A DNA stretch of 64,000 nucleotides from contig NC_009901.1 in the NCBI RefSeq assembly GCF_000018285.1, positions 1,859,001-1,923,000 on the forward strand, in the 5' to 3' direction. The notes below the pieces were generated by a model, which saw only the letters and a program-made list of their open reading frames with translations, searched no databases and was not told where the DNA came from. A program made the position numbers and the translations under genes. Below, piece by piece: positions 1 through 8,128 of this stretch. The DNA comes from Shewanella pealeana ATCC 700345 (GTDB lineage: Bacteria > Pseudomonadota > Gammaproteobacteria > Enterobacterales > Shewanellaceae). Each line of letters opens with the position of its first letter. The first letter of the stretch is position 1.

Positions 1-171
1 CTATTTTGCTTAAGATGTGACTAAGCTAAAGAAATAGTGGGGGTAGAGTTTTTATTATGGCCAGTTGCTAGAAGTGCAGAGTTTGCTTGTTCGTATTGAA
101 TAAACAGCTTGAGATAACTTACCCGTTTTAATTTATATTTTGCATGGATGCCGAATGAAAGAGAGCTCAAT
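1..171. other. Upstream region of gsk
   Basis: No coding sequence is supported here. The stretch is AT-rich and ends with a GAGAG purine run about ten bases before the gsk start, which can act as its ribosome binding site. A promoter may be present but no pair of hexamers is convincing. Confidence 0.4.
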
Positions 172-1476
172 ATGAAGTTTCCAGGTCAGCGTAAGTCTAA
201 ACATTATTTTCCAGTTAAAAACCGCGATCCACTGCTTGCACAGTTGATCCAACAGCCTCTACCGATTTCAACCTACATCTCTGGTATCGATCAGACGCTT
301 GTAGACATTGAGGCGAAAGTGGAAGATGAGTTATTGAGCCGCTACGAGCTGCCTAAAGGCAACTCAACCTTGATCGATGATGACAAGGCCCATGCACTTT
401 ATACTGAGCTTAAAAGCAATGAATTGATCAGCGACGAGTTTGCTGGTGGCACTATCGGTAACACAGTACATAACTACTCAATTCTAGCCGATGACCGCTC
501 TGTGTTATTTGGCGTAATGAGCAAAAACATTGAGGTGGGGAGCTATGCATATCGCTACCTTTGTAATACTTCTTCTAAAGTTGATCTAAACTATTTGCAA
601 CCTGTAGCGGGTCCAATTGGTCGCTGTTTCACTCTTATTTCAGAATGCGGTGAGCGTACTTTTGCCATCAGTAAAGGCTCAATGGATCAGCTTACACCTG
701 AATATATCGATAAAGAGGTGGTTCAAGGTGGATCGGCGCTCATTCTAACCGCCTACTTAATGCGCGCCAGTGGTGATGATCAGATAACTGAAGCTGCGAT
801 GACGGCAATCAGTTACGCTAAAGAAGCAGAGGTGCCTGTTGTTCTGACACTAGGTACGCGTTTCTTAATCGAAGAAGATCCAAAATGGTGGCAGGAGTTC
901 ATCAAAGAGCACGTGACTATTTTGGCGATGAATGAAGATGAAGGTGAAGCATTAACAGGCTTTAGTGATCCACTGCAAGCCAGTGAAGCTGCGCTTGAGT
1001 GGTGTGACATGGTATTGACTACAGCGGGTCCTTTAGGTCTTTACACTGCAGGTTACACAGAAGACTCAGAAAAGCGTGAAACTAGCCATACCTTGCTGCC
1101 AGGTTCAATTCCTGAGTTTAACCGCTACGAGTTCTCTCGTCCTAAATTAAAGGCTGATTGCGATTCACCTTTAAAGGTGTACGCGCATATCTCTCCTTAT
1201 ATGGGGGGGCCAGAGATTATTCGTAACACTAACGGTGCAGGCGATGGTGCATTAGCAGCTTTGCTGCACGACTTAGCGTCAAATACTTTCCATAAGACCA
1301 ATGTTCCGGGTTCGAGCAAGCATAAGCGTGATGGTTTGTGTTACTCATCGTTCTCGCAAATTTGTAAGTATGCTAACCGCGTGGCTTATGAAGTGCTGGC
1401 TCAACATAGCCCACGACTCTCTCGAGGCCTACCAGAGCGTGAAGACAGCTTAGAAGAGTCATACTGGGAAAGATAA
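172..1476 (+). CDS. gsk: Inosine-guanosine kinase (PfkB family)
   Basis: Phosphorylates inosine and guanosine with ATP to IMP and GMP in cytoplasmic purine salvage. The N-terminus (MKFPGQRKSKHYFPV) closely matches enterobacterial Gsk, and this fixes the start at 172; an ATG 24 bases upstream (148) is in frame but would add eight residues not found in the family. The protein is 434 residues. The PfkB C-terminal signature NTNGAGDGA lies near residues 352-360, with the GAGD aspartate as the expected catalytic base. The gene stands alone and is followed by a strong hairpin terminator. Confidence 0.95.
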   Translation: MKFPGQRKSKHYFPVKNRDPLLAQLIQQPLPISTYISGIDQTLVDIEAKVEDELLSRYELPKGNSTLIDDDKAHALYTELKSNELISDEFAGGTIGNTVHNYSILADDRSVLFGVMSKNIEVGSYAYRYLCNTSSKVDLNYLQPVAGPIGRCFTLISECGERTFAISKGSMDQLTPEYIDKEVVQGGSALILTAYLMRASGDDQITEAAMTAISYAKEAEVPVVLTLGTRFLIEEDPKWWQEFIKEHVTILAMNEDEGEALTGFSDPLQASEAALEWCDMVLTTAGPLGLYTAGYTEDSEKRETSHTLLPGSIPEFNRYEFSRPKLKADCDSPLKVYAHISPYMGGPEIIRNTNGAGDGALAALLHDLASNTFHKTNVPGSSKHKRDGLCYSSFSQICKYANRVAYEVLAQHSPRLSRGLPEREDSLEESYWER

Positions 1477-1512
1477 CCCTAAGTAGCGCCTATAGGCGGC
1501 TATAAGCAATAT

Positions 1513-1548
1513 AAAGGCATAACTTGGTGATCAGGTTATGCCTTTTTT
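1513..1548 (+). terminator. Terminator after gsk
   Basis: Arms AAGGCATAAC and GTTATGCCTT form a ten-base-pair stem followed by a run of T. It lies 37 bases after the gsk stop. Confidence 0.85.
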
Positions 1549-1584
1549 GAATCTACTCTAACATAACAATAAAAAAGTGATGAT

Positions 1585-2139
1585 ATGACCGAATACGAAA
1601 AAATGCTCAATGGTAAAATCTTTGCCGGTGCGGATCCTGAAATTTCAGCTGTACGAGACAATGCCTATTTATTGCAAAAGCAAATCAACAATAGTCTAGG
1701 TTTTAGCGAAACCCTGTGCTTGATAAAGCAATTGCTCAACAGTATTGGTGAGGGCTCGATTGTACGAGAGCCGTTTAATTGTGAATTTGGCAAGCAGATT
1801 ACGATTGGTAACGGTAGCTTCATTAATATGGGGGCTGTGATGCTCGATGGCGCGAAAATTACCATAGGTAATCAGGTTATGGTGGGACCAAGTTGTCAGT
1901 TTTACACCGCATCCCATGCTATAGATTATTTAAGTCGTCGCAGGTGGGAGACTTTTTGCTTACCGATCACCATTGAAGATGATGTCTGGATTGGTGGCAA
2001 TGTGGTGATCAATCAAGGTGTGACTATTGGTGCACGTTCTATCGTTGCTGCTGGATCTGTTGTAAATAAAGATGTACCTGCAGACTGTATGGTCGGCGGT
2101 GTACCCGCAAGAATATTGAAGCAGCTTAATGTTGCTTAA
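1585..2139 (+). CDS. Sugar O-acetyltransferase (maltose/galactoside acetyltransferase type)
   Basis: Left-handed beta-helix acetyltransferase of the Maa/LacA type, which moves an acetyl group from acetyl-CoA to a sugar hydroxyl in the cytoplasm. The 184-residue length is typical. Residues 1-55 match the N-terminal Mac domain (start MTEYEKMLNGKIFAG). After it come hexapeptide repeats (ITIGNGSFINMG, ITIGNQVMVG, WIGGNVVINQGVTIG) and the closing VVNKDVPADCMVGGVPAR. The histidine in YTASHAID sits where the catalytic His of LacA/Maa is found. The true substrate cannot be read from the sequence. It is a single gene, convergent with the symporter gene downstream. Confidence 0.88.
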   Translation: MTEYEKMLNGKIFAGADPEISAVRDNAYLLQKQINNSLGFSETLCLIKQLLNSIGEGSIVREPFNCEFGKQITIGNGSFINMGAVMLDGAKITIGNQVMVGPSCQFYTASHAIDYLSRRRWETFCLPITIEDDVWIGGNVVINQGVTIGARSIVAAGSVVNKDVPADCMVGGVPARILKQLNVA

Positions 2140-2208
2140 TAGATGATGCGATAAGCTAGCAGTTTGCCAGCGTAAAATGGCTGCCTTAACTAGCGAAAGT
2201 AAGTCATT

Positions 2209-2236
2209 AAAAAGGCGTCCAATTGGACGCCTTTTT
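2209..2236. terminator. Bidirectional terminator, acetyltransferase / symporter
   Basis: A 28-base perfect palindrome (AAAAAGGCGTCC, its mirror, centre AATT). It lies between two convergent genes, with A and T runs on opposite sides, so it can stop transcription from both. Confidence 0.9.
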
Positions 2237-2253
2237 AGATTGAACCTAGCTTT

Positions 2254-3582
2254 TTACTTGTTCAACTTCATTTCTTCAGCATGAACTTGAGCGTTGAAAC
2301 CTGGAGCGACTTTACCCGCTTGAGTATCATTGAAGATCTCTTCGTTAAACTCATTTTCAGATTTAGCAATCACCACAGTTGCTACTGTATCACCGGTTAC
2401 GTTAACCGCTGTACGCACCATATCCAGCAGTCTATCTACACCAATAATCAGCGCGATACCCTCAACAGGCAGACCGACTTGGTTCAGTACCATGGCAAGC
2501 ATGATTAGACCCACACCAGGTACACCGGCAGTACCGATAGAGGCAAGCGTTGCTGTAACAACAACCATAGCGTAATCGGTAATTGTTAGCTCGATACCAA
2601 AGACTTGGGCAATAAAGACGGTCGCAACGCCTTGCATGATCGCGGTGCCATCCATGTTAATAGTCGCACCAAGTGGCAGGGTGAAAGAGGCAATCTTATT
2701 ATCCACGCCCATACGGTGCTCTGCAGTCTCAATAGTCACAGGCAGCGTCGCGTTTGAACTCGCTGTACTAAATGCAAATAGCTGTACGTCACGGATTTTA
2801 CGGATAAAGGTGAATGGGTTGAGCCCAGAGAACACTTTAAGCAGCACCGGGTACACCACGAATGCATGAACAAGTAACACACCTAGTACTACGAAGAAGT
2901 ATTTAACGACACTGCCAAAGGTTTCCATCCCCAGTGTGAGCGCCAATTTTGCCATCAGGGCAAACACGCCGTAAGGAGCAAGTTGCATGATAAGTGTTAC
3001 AACACGCATGATCACTTCGTTAAGGTCGTTAAACAGTGCTGCGACACGCGCACCACGTTCACCAATATGCGAGATAGCAAAACCAAAGATCACCGCAAAG
3101 ATGATGATCTGCAGCATATTACCTTCACTCATCGCATGCAGTGGGTTGGTAGGCACAAGATTAATAAGTACATCAGAAAGGCTTGGGGCCTGCTTGACGT
3201 CAAACTGCATTCCTTCAGTCACCATACTGGCATTGCCAGGGTGGATAGCAATGGCAACTAGAATCGCCATTGAAAGGGCAATGGCTGTGGTGAATAGATA
3301 AAACGCGATGGTCTTGCCACCTAAGCGACCTACTTTAGAGGGTTCACTTAGCGAACAAGTACCACAGACTAATGAAACAAAGACAAGAGGAACAACAAGC
3401 ATTTTCAAGCTTGAGATAAAGATAGTACCGATTACATTTAGCACACCCTCAGTGATGTACTCTTTGATAAAGTCACTCTCTGGAAACAGATTGCGTAGTA
3501 AGAGTCCGAGAATAATACCGGTAAACATACCGATAATTATCTTACTCGTGAGGCCGAGTTTTTTAGTTTTCGTAGCAGACAT
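2254..3582 (-). CDS. Dicarboxylate/amino acid:cation symporter (DAACS family)
   Basis: Inner-membrane Na+- or H+-coupled carrier of the glutamate/dicarboxylate (GltP/GltT) family, 442 residues with eight predicted helices and re-entrant loops. Family signatures are present: a serine-rich re-entrant loop (AFSTASSNATLPVT), the NMDGTA motif of helix 7 (TINMDGTAIMQG), and the late RTAVNVTGD segment that contacts substrate. The start at 3582 (MSATKTKKLG) is preceded by AGGAAG at good spacing; an 18-residue upstream extension in the same frame lacks a ribosome site. Substrate is not deducible. A second, different DAACS gene lies at 47487. Confidence 0.92.
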   Translation of the reverse strand: MSATKTKKLGLTSKIIIGMFTGIILGLLLRNLFPESDFIKEYITEGVLNVIGTIFISSLKMLVVPLVFVSLVCGTCSLSEPSKVGRLGGKTIAFYLFTTAIALSMAILVAIAIHPGNASMVTEGMQFDVKQAPSLSDVLINLVPTNPLHAMSEGNMLQIIIFAVIFGFAISHIGERGARVAALFNDLNEVIMRVVTLIMQLAPYGVFALMAKLALTLGMETFGSVVKYFFVVLGVLLVHAFVVYPVLLKVFSGLNPFTFIRKIRDVQLFAFSTASSNATLPVTIETAEHRMGVDNKIASFTLPLGATINMDGTAIMQGVATVFIAQVFGIELTITDYAMVVVTATLASIGTAGVPGVGLIMLAMVLNQVGLPVEGIALIIGVDRLLDMVRTAVNVTGDTVATVVIAKSENEFNEEIFNDTQAGKVAPGFNAQVHAEEMKLNK

Positions 3583-3799
3583 AGTGCTTCCTGTATAATT
3601 TTTATGCTTTTCAATTTGCGTTCTAAAGCCTAGCAAGAAAGTGACACCGAGGAAATGGGGTAAAAGTTAAGTTTTACCGGGTTCTCGCAAATAAATAGAT
3701 GTTTATTGTGGAAAAGTTATGGGAAAATTGTGTAATGTAAGTTGCTAGGTGGCAGAAGTGTTGCCGAAAATAATAATCTGAGTAACAGGGAGTCTGACA

Positions 3800-6223
3800 A
3801 TGAAGTCAGCTTATAGCATTTTTATTGCTTTTATATGGTCATTTATTCTCGTTGGTTGTAGTGGCGGAGGGAGTATTTCTGAAGACGATGATGGTGGAAC
3901 GACTCCAGATCCAACAACTATTTCAATAGCGTTAAGTACGACAAATTCACTTATTTCGGTTGCAGAAAATGCACAGATTACAGCTAAGGTGACCGATTCA
4001 AATGGAGCAGCAGTTAGCACGTTAGTCTCATTTTCATTAAATAATGCAACCTACGGCTCTTTTGATCCTGCAACTGGTGAAGTCTCTACTGATAATGAAG
4101 GCAATGCAGTCGTTACCTTAAACACAGCTTCTATTAATACAGGAGCCACGGTTACAGCAACAACTTCTACTGGAGAAGCCGCCAGTATTAATGTCACTAT
4201 GGTCGGTGATGGTGGTGATGCGGGTAATGGTGCATCGGTAGCCATCAGCTTAGTTGATGAAAATGATCAGCCTACATCAGGGATCAGTAGTCTATCTCCA
4301 GGTTTCTTGGTGGCGACAGTGACTGGGCTTTCTAAAGAGACGATTGTTACCTTTTCTACAAGCCGCGGTGAGATCCCTATTAATACCGCAGTAACCGAAA
4401 ATGGGGTCGCTCGAGCACAAATACTCGCCGGAGCTGAACCTGGGGCAGCCAATGCTACAGTAACGATTTTAACTGGTGAAACAGCCAGTCTCCCCTTTAC
4501 TATTGGAGCAACAAACGTCCTTATGGGAAGTGGTACGCCATTTGAGTCAGGTGTAGCTTCAATTAATCCAGTCAGTGTATCTGCTGGTGGTACCGCAAGT
4601 ATTTCGGTTACCTTGCAAGACGATCAAGGCAAGTTGTTCACTGAACCCGCAGAAGTAATCTTTTCTTCTATCTGTTCAGCTAAAGCATCACCTGAAGCTG
4701 AAATTAGTTCACCTGTTATTGCCGTTAACGGTGTTGCGACCAGTACCTATCTTGCAAAAGGGTGTGTTGGAGAGGATAGTGTTAATGTTAGTGCCAATGT
4801 AGGTGGTAAAGCATTAACGGCTTCTGCTAAGTTGACAGTGCTGCCAGCCAGTATTGGTAGTATCTATTTCGTCGAGGCTCTGCCCGAGAATATTCGTTTA
4901 AAAGGCACTGGTGGTGCTGAAGCATCGACAGTTAAATTTAAAGTACTAGATAGTAACGGTAATCCAGTTAAAAACCAGCAAGTGAACTTTTCTCTAAATA
5001 CAGAAGCTGGAGATATTGAAATTGATCCCGCTAATGCAACAACGGATGCAAATGGTATTGCACAGACAGTAGTGAATTCAGGTACGGTTGCAACATCTGT
5101 GAGAGTGACTGCCATTGTTGATGGTAAAACGCCTGAAATATCTAGTCAGTCAAACTTACTGGTGATTTCAACTGGTTTGCCAGATCAAGATAGTTTCTCT
5201 TTATCAGTTGATAATGCGAGTCCCGAAGGCTGGGATTACGATGGCACAGAAGTTAACGTTACTGCTAGGCTTGCCGATGCCTTTAATAACCCAGTACCAG
5301 ATGGAACGGCAGTTTCGTTCACTACCGAAGGTGGTTCTATTGATCCTTCTTGTGTAACGTTAAATGGCACTTGTTCTGTAAAGTGGACCAGTCAAAACCC
5401 AAGACCAACTGGTGCGGTTCTCGATAGTGCTCCTTCGGAAACACCAAAGCTTGGGCAACCATATGGCGGGCGTGTCACTATTCTCGCAACCGCTATCGGT
5501 GAAGAATCCTTCCCTGATACGAACGGTAATGGTCGCTTTGATGCCTCCGAAGTTACTGATTTTAATAGCAAGCATGATGTATCAGGTAATAGCTATGATC
5601 TAACAGAAGCATTTGTCGATCATAACGAAGACACAGTCTATAACCCTGAAACAACTGGTGAAGACGGCGGTGATTTAGAAACATTCGCGGACTTTAACAA
5701 TAATAGTGTTTTCGATGGTGCAGATGGTCTATATAACGGTAGTTTATGTGCACTTGATGTAAACGGTACAGCTCATTCTGGCTGTTCAACGACAAATAAA
5801 TCATTAAACGTTAGAGCGAGTGCCGTGATCGTGATGGCAGGCAGTCACGCTTATTCATCGACTCCGGTTATCTCAGATAGCTGTATTGATAAACCTGGTG
5901 AAGTCGATGCTTGTGATGGCCTTAACGATAATAATACGCTAGATATTTTGGGTAAATCGACAGGTGGCGTATCGATTATAGTAAGTGATCTACACAACCA
6001 ACCGTTACCTTCTGGTACCATTTTGACCTTCAAGCCATCAGTTGGCAGTTTGGCAAGTAATGGCACATTTACTATTCCTTCGACTAATAAAAATGGCGCC
6101 TTGCCGTACAGTGTTGTGATCAAAGGTGCTGATGACCCTGAGTCAGGTACGCTAGTTATTGAAGCTGTTACGCCAAATGGTGATTTAACACTGATTGCGA
6201 CAATATCAATGACCATTCATTGA
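3800..6223 (+). CDS. Ig-like (Big_1) domain lipoprotein
   Basis: An 807-residue secreted protein of unknown role. Residues 1-20 are a signal peptide ending in a lipobox (LVGC), followed by a Gly/Ser/Asp-rich linker, so it should be lipidated. The body is a series of bacterial Ig-like domains of the invasin/Big_1 type, with recurring phrases such as 'D-x-N-G-x-P/A-V', 'V-x-F-S/T-x' and 'T-D-x-N/G-x-A'. Around residues 574-640 are Asp/Asn-rich loops (DTNGNGRFDASE, DHNEDTVYNPE, DFNNNSVFDGAD) that look like EF-hand/dockerin calcium sites. There is no beta-barrel or passenger-secretion domain, so an adhesin role is only a guess. It is a single gene with GGGAG before the ATG and a terminator after it. 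Confidence 0.8.
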   Translation: MKSAYSIFIAFIWSFILVGCSGGGSISEDDDGGTTPDPTTISIALSTTNSLISVAENAQITAKVTDSNGAAVSTLVSFSLNNATYGSFDPATGEVSTDNEGNAVVTLNTASINTGATVTATTSTGEAASINVTMVGDGGDAGNGASVAISLVDENDQPTSGISSLSPGFLVATVTGLSKETIVTFSTSRGEIPINTAVTENGVARAQILAGAEPGAANATVTILTGETASLPFTIGATNVLMGSGTPFESGVASINPVSVSAGGTASISVTLQDDQGKLFTEPAEVIFSSICSAKASPEAEISSPVIAVNGVATSTYLAKGCVGEDSVNVSANVGGKALTASAKLTVLPASIGSIYFVEALPENIRLKGTGGAEASTVKFKVLDSNGNPVKNQQVNFSLNTEAGDIEIDPANATTDANGIAQTVVNSGTVATSVRVTAIVDGKTPEISSQSNLLVISTGLPDQDSFSLSVDNASPEGWDYDGTEVNVTARLADAFNNPVPDGTAVSFTTEGGSIDPSCVTLNGTCSVKWTSQNPRPTGAVLDSAPSETPKLGQPYGGRVTILATAIGEESFPDTNGNGRFDASEVTDFNSKHDVSGNSYDLTEAFVDHNEDTVYNPETTGEDGGDLETFADFNNNSVFDGADGLYNGSLCALDVNGTAHSGCSTTNKSLNVRASAVIVMAGSHAYSSTPVISDSCIDKPGEVDACDGLNDNNTLDILGKSTGGVSIIVSDLHNQPLPSGTILTFKPSVGSLASNGTFTIPSTNKNGALPYSVVIKGADDPESGTLVIEAVTPNGDLTLIATISMTIH

Positions 6224-6263
6224 TGCATAATAACTGCTACGTGTGAGTAATAAGCTTCACCTA

Positions 6264-6292
6264 AAAAGCCCTGCGATAGCAGGGCTTTTTTT
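6264..6292 (+). terminator. Terminator after Big_1 lipoprotein gene
   Basis: Stem AAAGCCCTGC / GCAGGGCTTT with a short loop, followed by T residues. Confidence 0.85.
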
Positions 6293-6300
6293 CAGCTCAA

Positions 6301-6343
6301 ACCATCTGTTTCAGTGGCAGCTATCAATTAGGTGTTGCTCGCT
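6301..6343 (+). repeat. Degenerate copy of a dispersed hairpin repeat
   Basis: The stretch with ACCATCTGTTTCAG and, further on, TCAATTAGG...TTGC resembles the better-preserved repeat at 41375-41430 in the same order, but the palindrome has decayed. It is probably a remnant. Confidence 0.35.
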
Positions 6344-6399
6344 TCATATGGAAGTTGTTTGATACGCCGATGGAATGAACCGCTGTATAGCCACATATG

Positions 6400-6428
6400 A
6401 AAAAACCACCGTAATGGTGGTTTTTTTT
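6400..6428 (-). terminator. Terminator after astB
   Basis: Symmetric hairpin AAAAACCACC / GGTGGTTTTT, able to work in both directions. It lies 27 bases beyond the astB stop. Confidence 0.8.
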
Positions 6429-6454
6429 ATGTCTACTTAAGATCAGTAAAAAGC

Positions 6455-7792
6455 TTATCTCTGGAACTGATAAACACTGCCTAGCTTCATAATTTGTGTT
6501 AGCTCATCGAGCGCTGTTCGCGATTCTATGACTAACTGCGGGTCGGCTAAGTCCTCAACTAACAAACGATCACGGTAATGCTTATCTACCCACTGATTTA
6601 AGCGAGTGAACAGCGCGTCATTCATTAATGTATGTTGGTTAACCGCGGCAACTTCATCTTGGTTCATCGCTACACGTAAACGCAGGCAAGCTGGCCCACC
6701 ACCATTTTGCATGCTCTGCTTCACATCGAAGTAGAGCACTTGCTTGATTGGGGTATCGAGTGTCACTAATTCATTTAGATAAGCAAAAACTGCTGGATTT
6801 TCTTGACAGTTTGTTGGCGCAATAATCGCCATTTCGCCTGAAGGTAAGGTCACTACCTGGGTATTAAATAGGTAACTCTTAACCGCATCTTGAATCGCCA
6901 CCTGAGAGGTAGGCACTTCAACGAAGTGTAGGGCTGAGTCACCAAACTTGTTTTTGATTTCAGTCAGTTTTGCCTGTGTGTTTAAAAAAGCTTGCTCATG
7001 ATAGAACAACACATTTTGGTTACCTACGGCAATCACATCGTTATGGAACACGCCTTGGTCAATCACATCGGGGTTCTGCTGAATATAAACCGTGCCGTTA
7101 TCATCTAATTGATGCAGACGGGCAACCGCTTGTGATGCTTCGAGTGTCTGACGAGCTGGAAACTTTTGCGGCTTTGGCGCAGATGGATTGGTGGCCTCCT
7201 GACCATAGACAAATAGCTCAACACCAGCATGTCCATACTCACTGCATAAACGCGTATGGTTAGCCGCGCCTTCATCACCAAAGCTGGTATGTTCTGGAAG
7301 ATGTTGGTGATGTTTGAAATAACGGCTATCGTTAAACGTAGCTTGAAGTATGTTACCTGTCGTCGTAGGTTCAATACTGCGGTGTAACTTGTCGACAAGA
7401 TTGGCCGGGGTAAAGTGTAATTTACCGTCATGGGTATCAGCGCTAGGAGATACGGTGGCAGCGTTAGCGGTCCACATGCTTGATGCACTGCAGCATGCAC
7501 GTAGAAGCGCAGGAGCTTCTTTCGCAGCTTTATTAAGGATTTCAGCATCTGTGCCAGAAAAACCAATTCTGCGTAGTGTGTGTAAGTCTGGGCGCTCTTG
7601 AGGGGCAAGCATTCCTTGAACTAAACCGAGATCGGCTAGCGCTTTTGCTTTTTTGAGTCCTTGTTTAGCAGCATCTTTTGGGCTTGAGGTTGCGGCGGCG
7701 TTATTTAATGAGGCGACGTTGCCAAATGATAAACCTGCGTAATTGTGCGTTGGCCCAACGAGTCCGTCGAAATTCGCTTCAAAATGCTTCAT
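6455..7792 (-). CDS. astB: N-succinylarginine dihydrolase
   Basis: Second enzyme of the arginine succinyltransferase pathway: converts N2-succinylarginine to N2-succinylornithine, CO2 and two ammonia. The protein is 445 residues, the usual size. The N-terminus ([20 protein letters not shown]) is the hallmark of the family and fixes the start at 7792, preceded by AAGGAA. A 46-residue in-frame extension upstream is not part of the enzyme. The nucleophilic cysteine is in [11 protein letters not shown] near residue 369, and the histidines of the amidinotransferase-type catalytic site are present (e.g. HFVEVPTSQ region). The other ast genes are not in this window. Confidence 0.96.
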   Translation of the reverse strand: MKHFEANFDGLVGPTHNYAGLSFGNVASLNNAAATSSPKDAAKQGLKKAKALADLGLVQGMLAPQERPDLHTLRRIGFSGTDAEILNKAAKEAPALLRACCSASSMWTANAATVSPSADTHDGKLHFTPANLVDKLHRSIEPTTTGNILQATFNDSRYFKHHQHLPEHTSFGDEGAANHTRLCSEYGHAGVELFVYGQEATNPSAPKPQKFPARQTLEASQAVARLHQLDDNGTVYIQQNPDVIDQGVFHNDVIAVGNQNVLFYHEQAFLNTQAKLTEIKNKFGDSALHFVEVPTSQVAIQDAVKSYLFNTQVVTLPSGEMAIIAPTNCQENPAVFAYLNELVTLDTPIKQVLYFDVKQSMQNGGGPACLRLRVAMNQDEVAAVNQHTLMNDALFTRLNQWVDKHYRDRLLVEDLADPQLVIESRTALDELTQIMKLGSVYQFQR

Positions 7793-8128
7793 TCTTGTTT
7801 TCCTTAAGGGTAGCTCAGGTTGTAATATCTTTTCTGAGTTGTAATTATTACGGTCAGTATACTTAAGCGACAGTGCCGCACAAGCGAGTTTAAATTGACA
7901 AAAACACTGAATTTGAATTGAAATGCACACCGATGACTTGCTTGATGACTAATAATGAAATATTAGTTTTTAAATACGCACTATTTTTTTTCACATTTAT
8001 TTCAAAAATGGTTAAAAATTGATACTCCAGTACAAATAAAAGAGGGATTAGCTTGAAACTCTGTACACAACCCTCTATATATGGAGCCAAATTTCCGATT
8101 TTTGAGACTCGTTGGCGCAAATTAATCT
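7793..8128. other. Divergent intergenic region astB / topA
   Basis: 336 bases between two divergently read genes, so promoters for both must lie here. A good topA promoter is annotated separately. The half near astB is AT-rich without a recognisable operator. No small ORF with a ribosome site was seen. Confidence 0.5.
8053..8081 (+). promoter_or_regulatory. Predicted sigma-70 promoter of topA
   Basis: TTGAAA at 8053-8058 and TATATA at 8076-8081, separated by 17 bases. Transcription would start near 8088, about 40 bases before the topA ATG. Supercoiling control of topA is known in other bacteria; nothing here proves it. Confidence 0.55.

Noticed and set aside
7105..7608. A 167-codon minus-strand frame inside astB
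   Set aside because: It lies within astB in another frame, has no ribosome site and no family pattern; astB explains the region fully.
8041..8076. AGAGGG...CCCTCT stem in the topA leader as an attenuator
   Set aside because: The loop is 24 bases and the stem overlaps the predicted -10 box, so it would be mostly upstream of the transcript.
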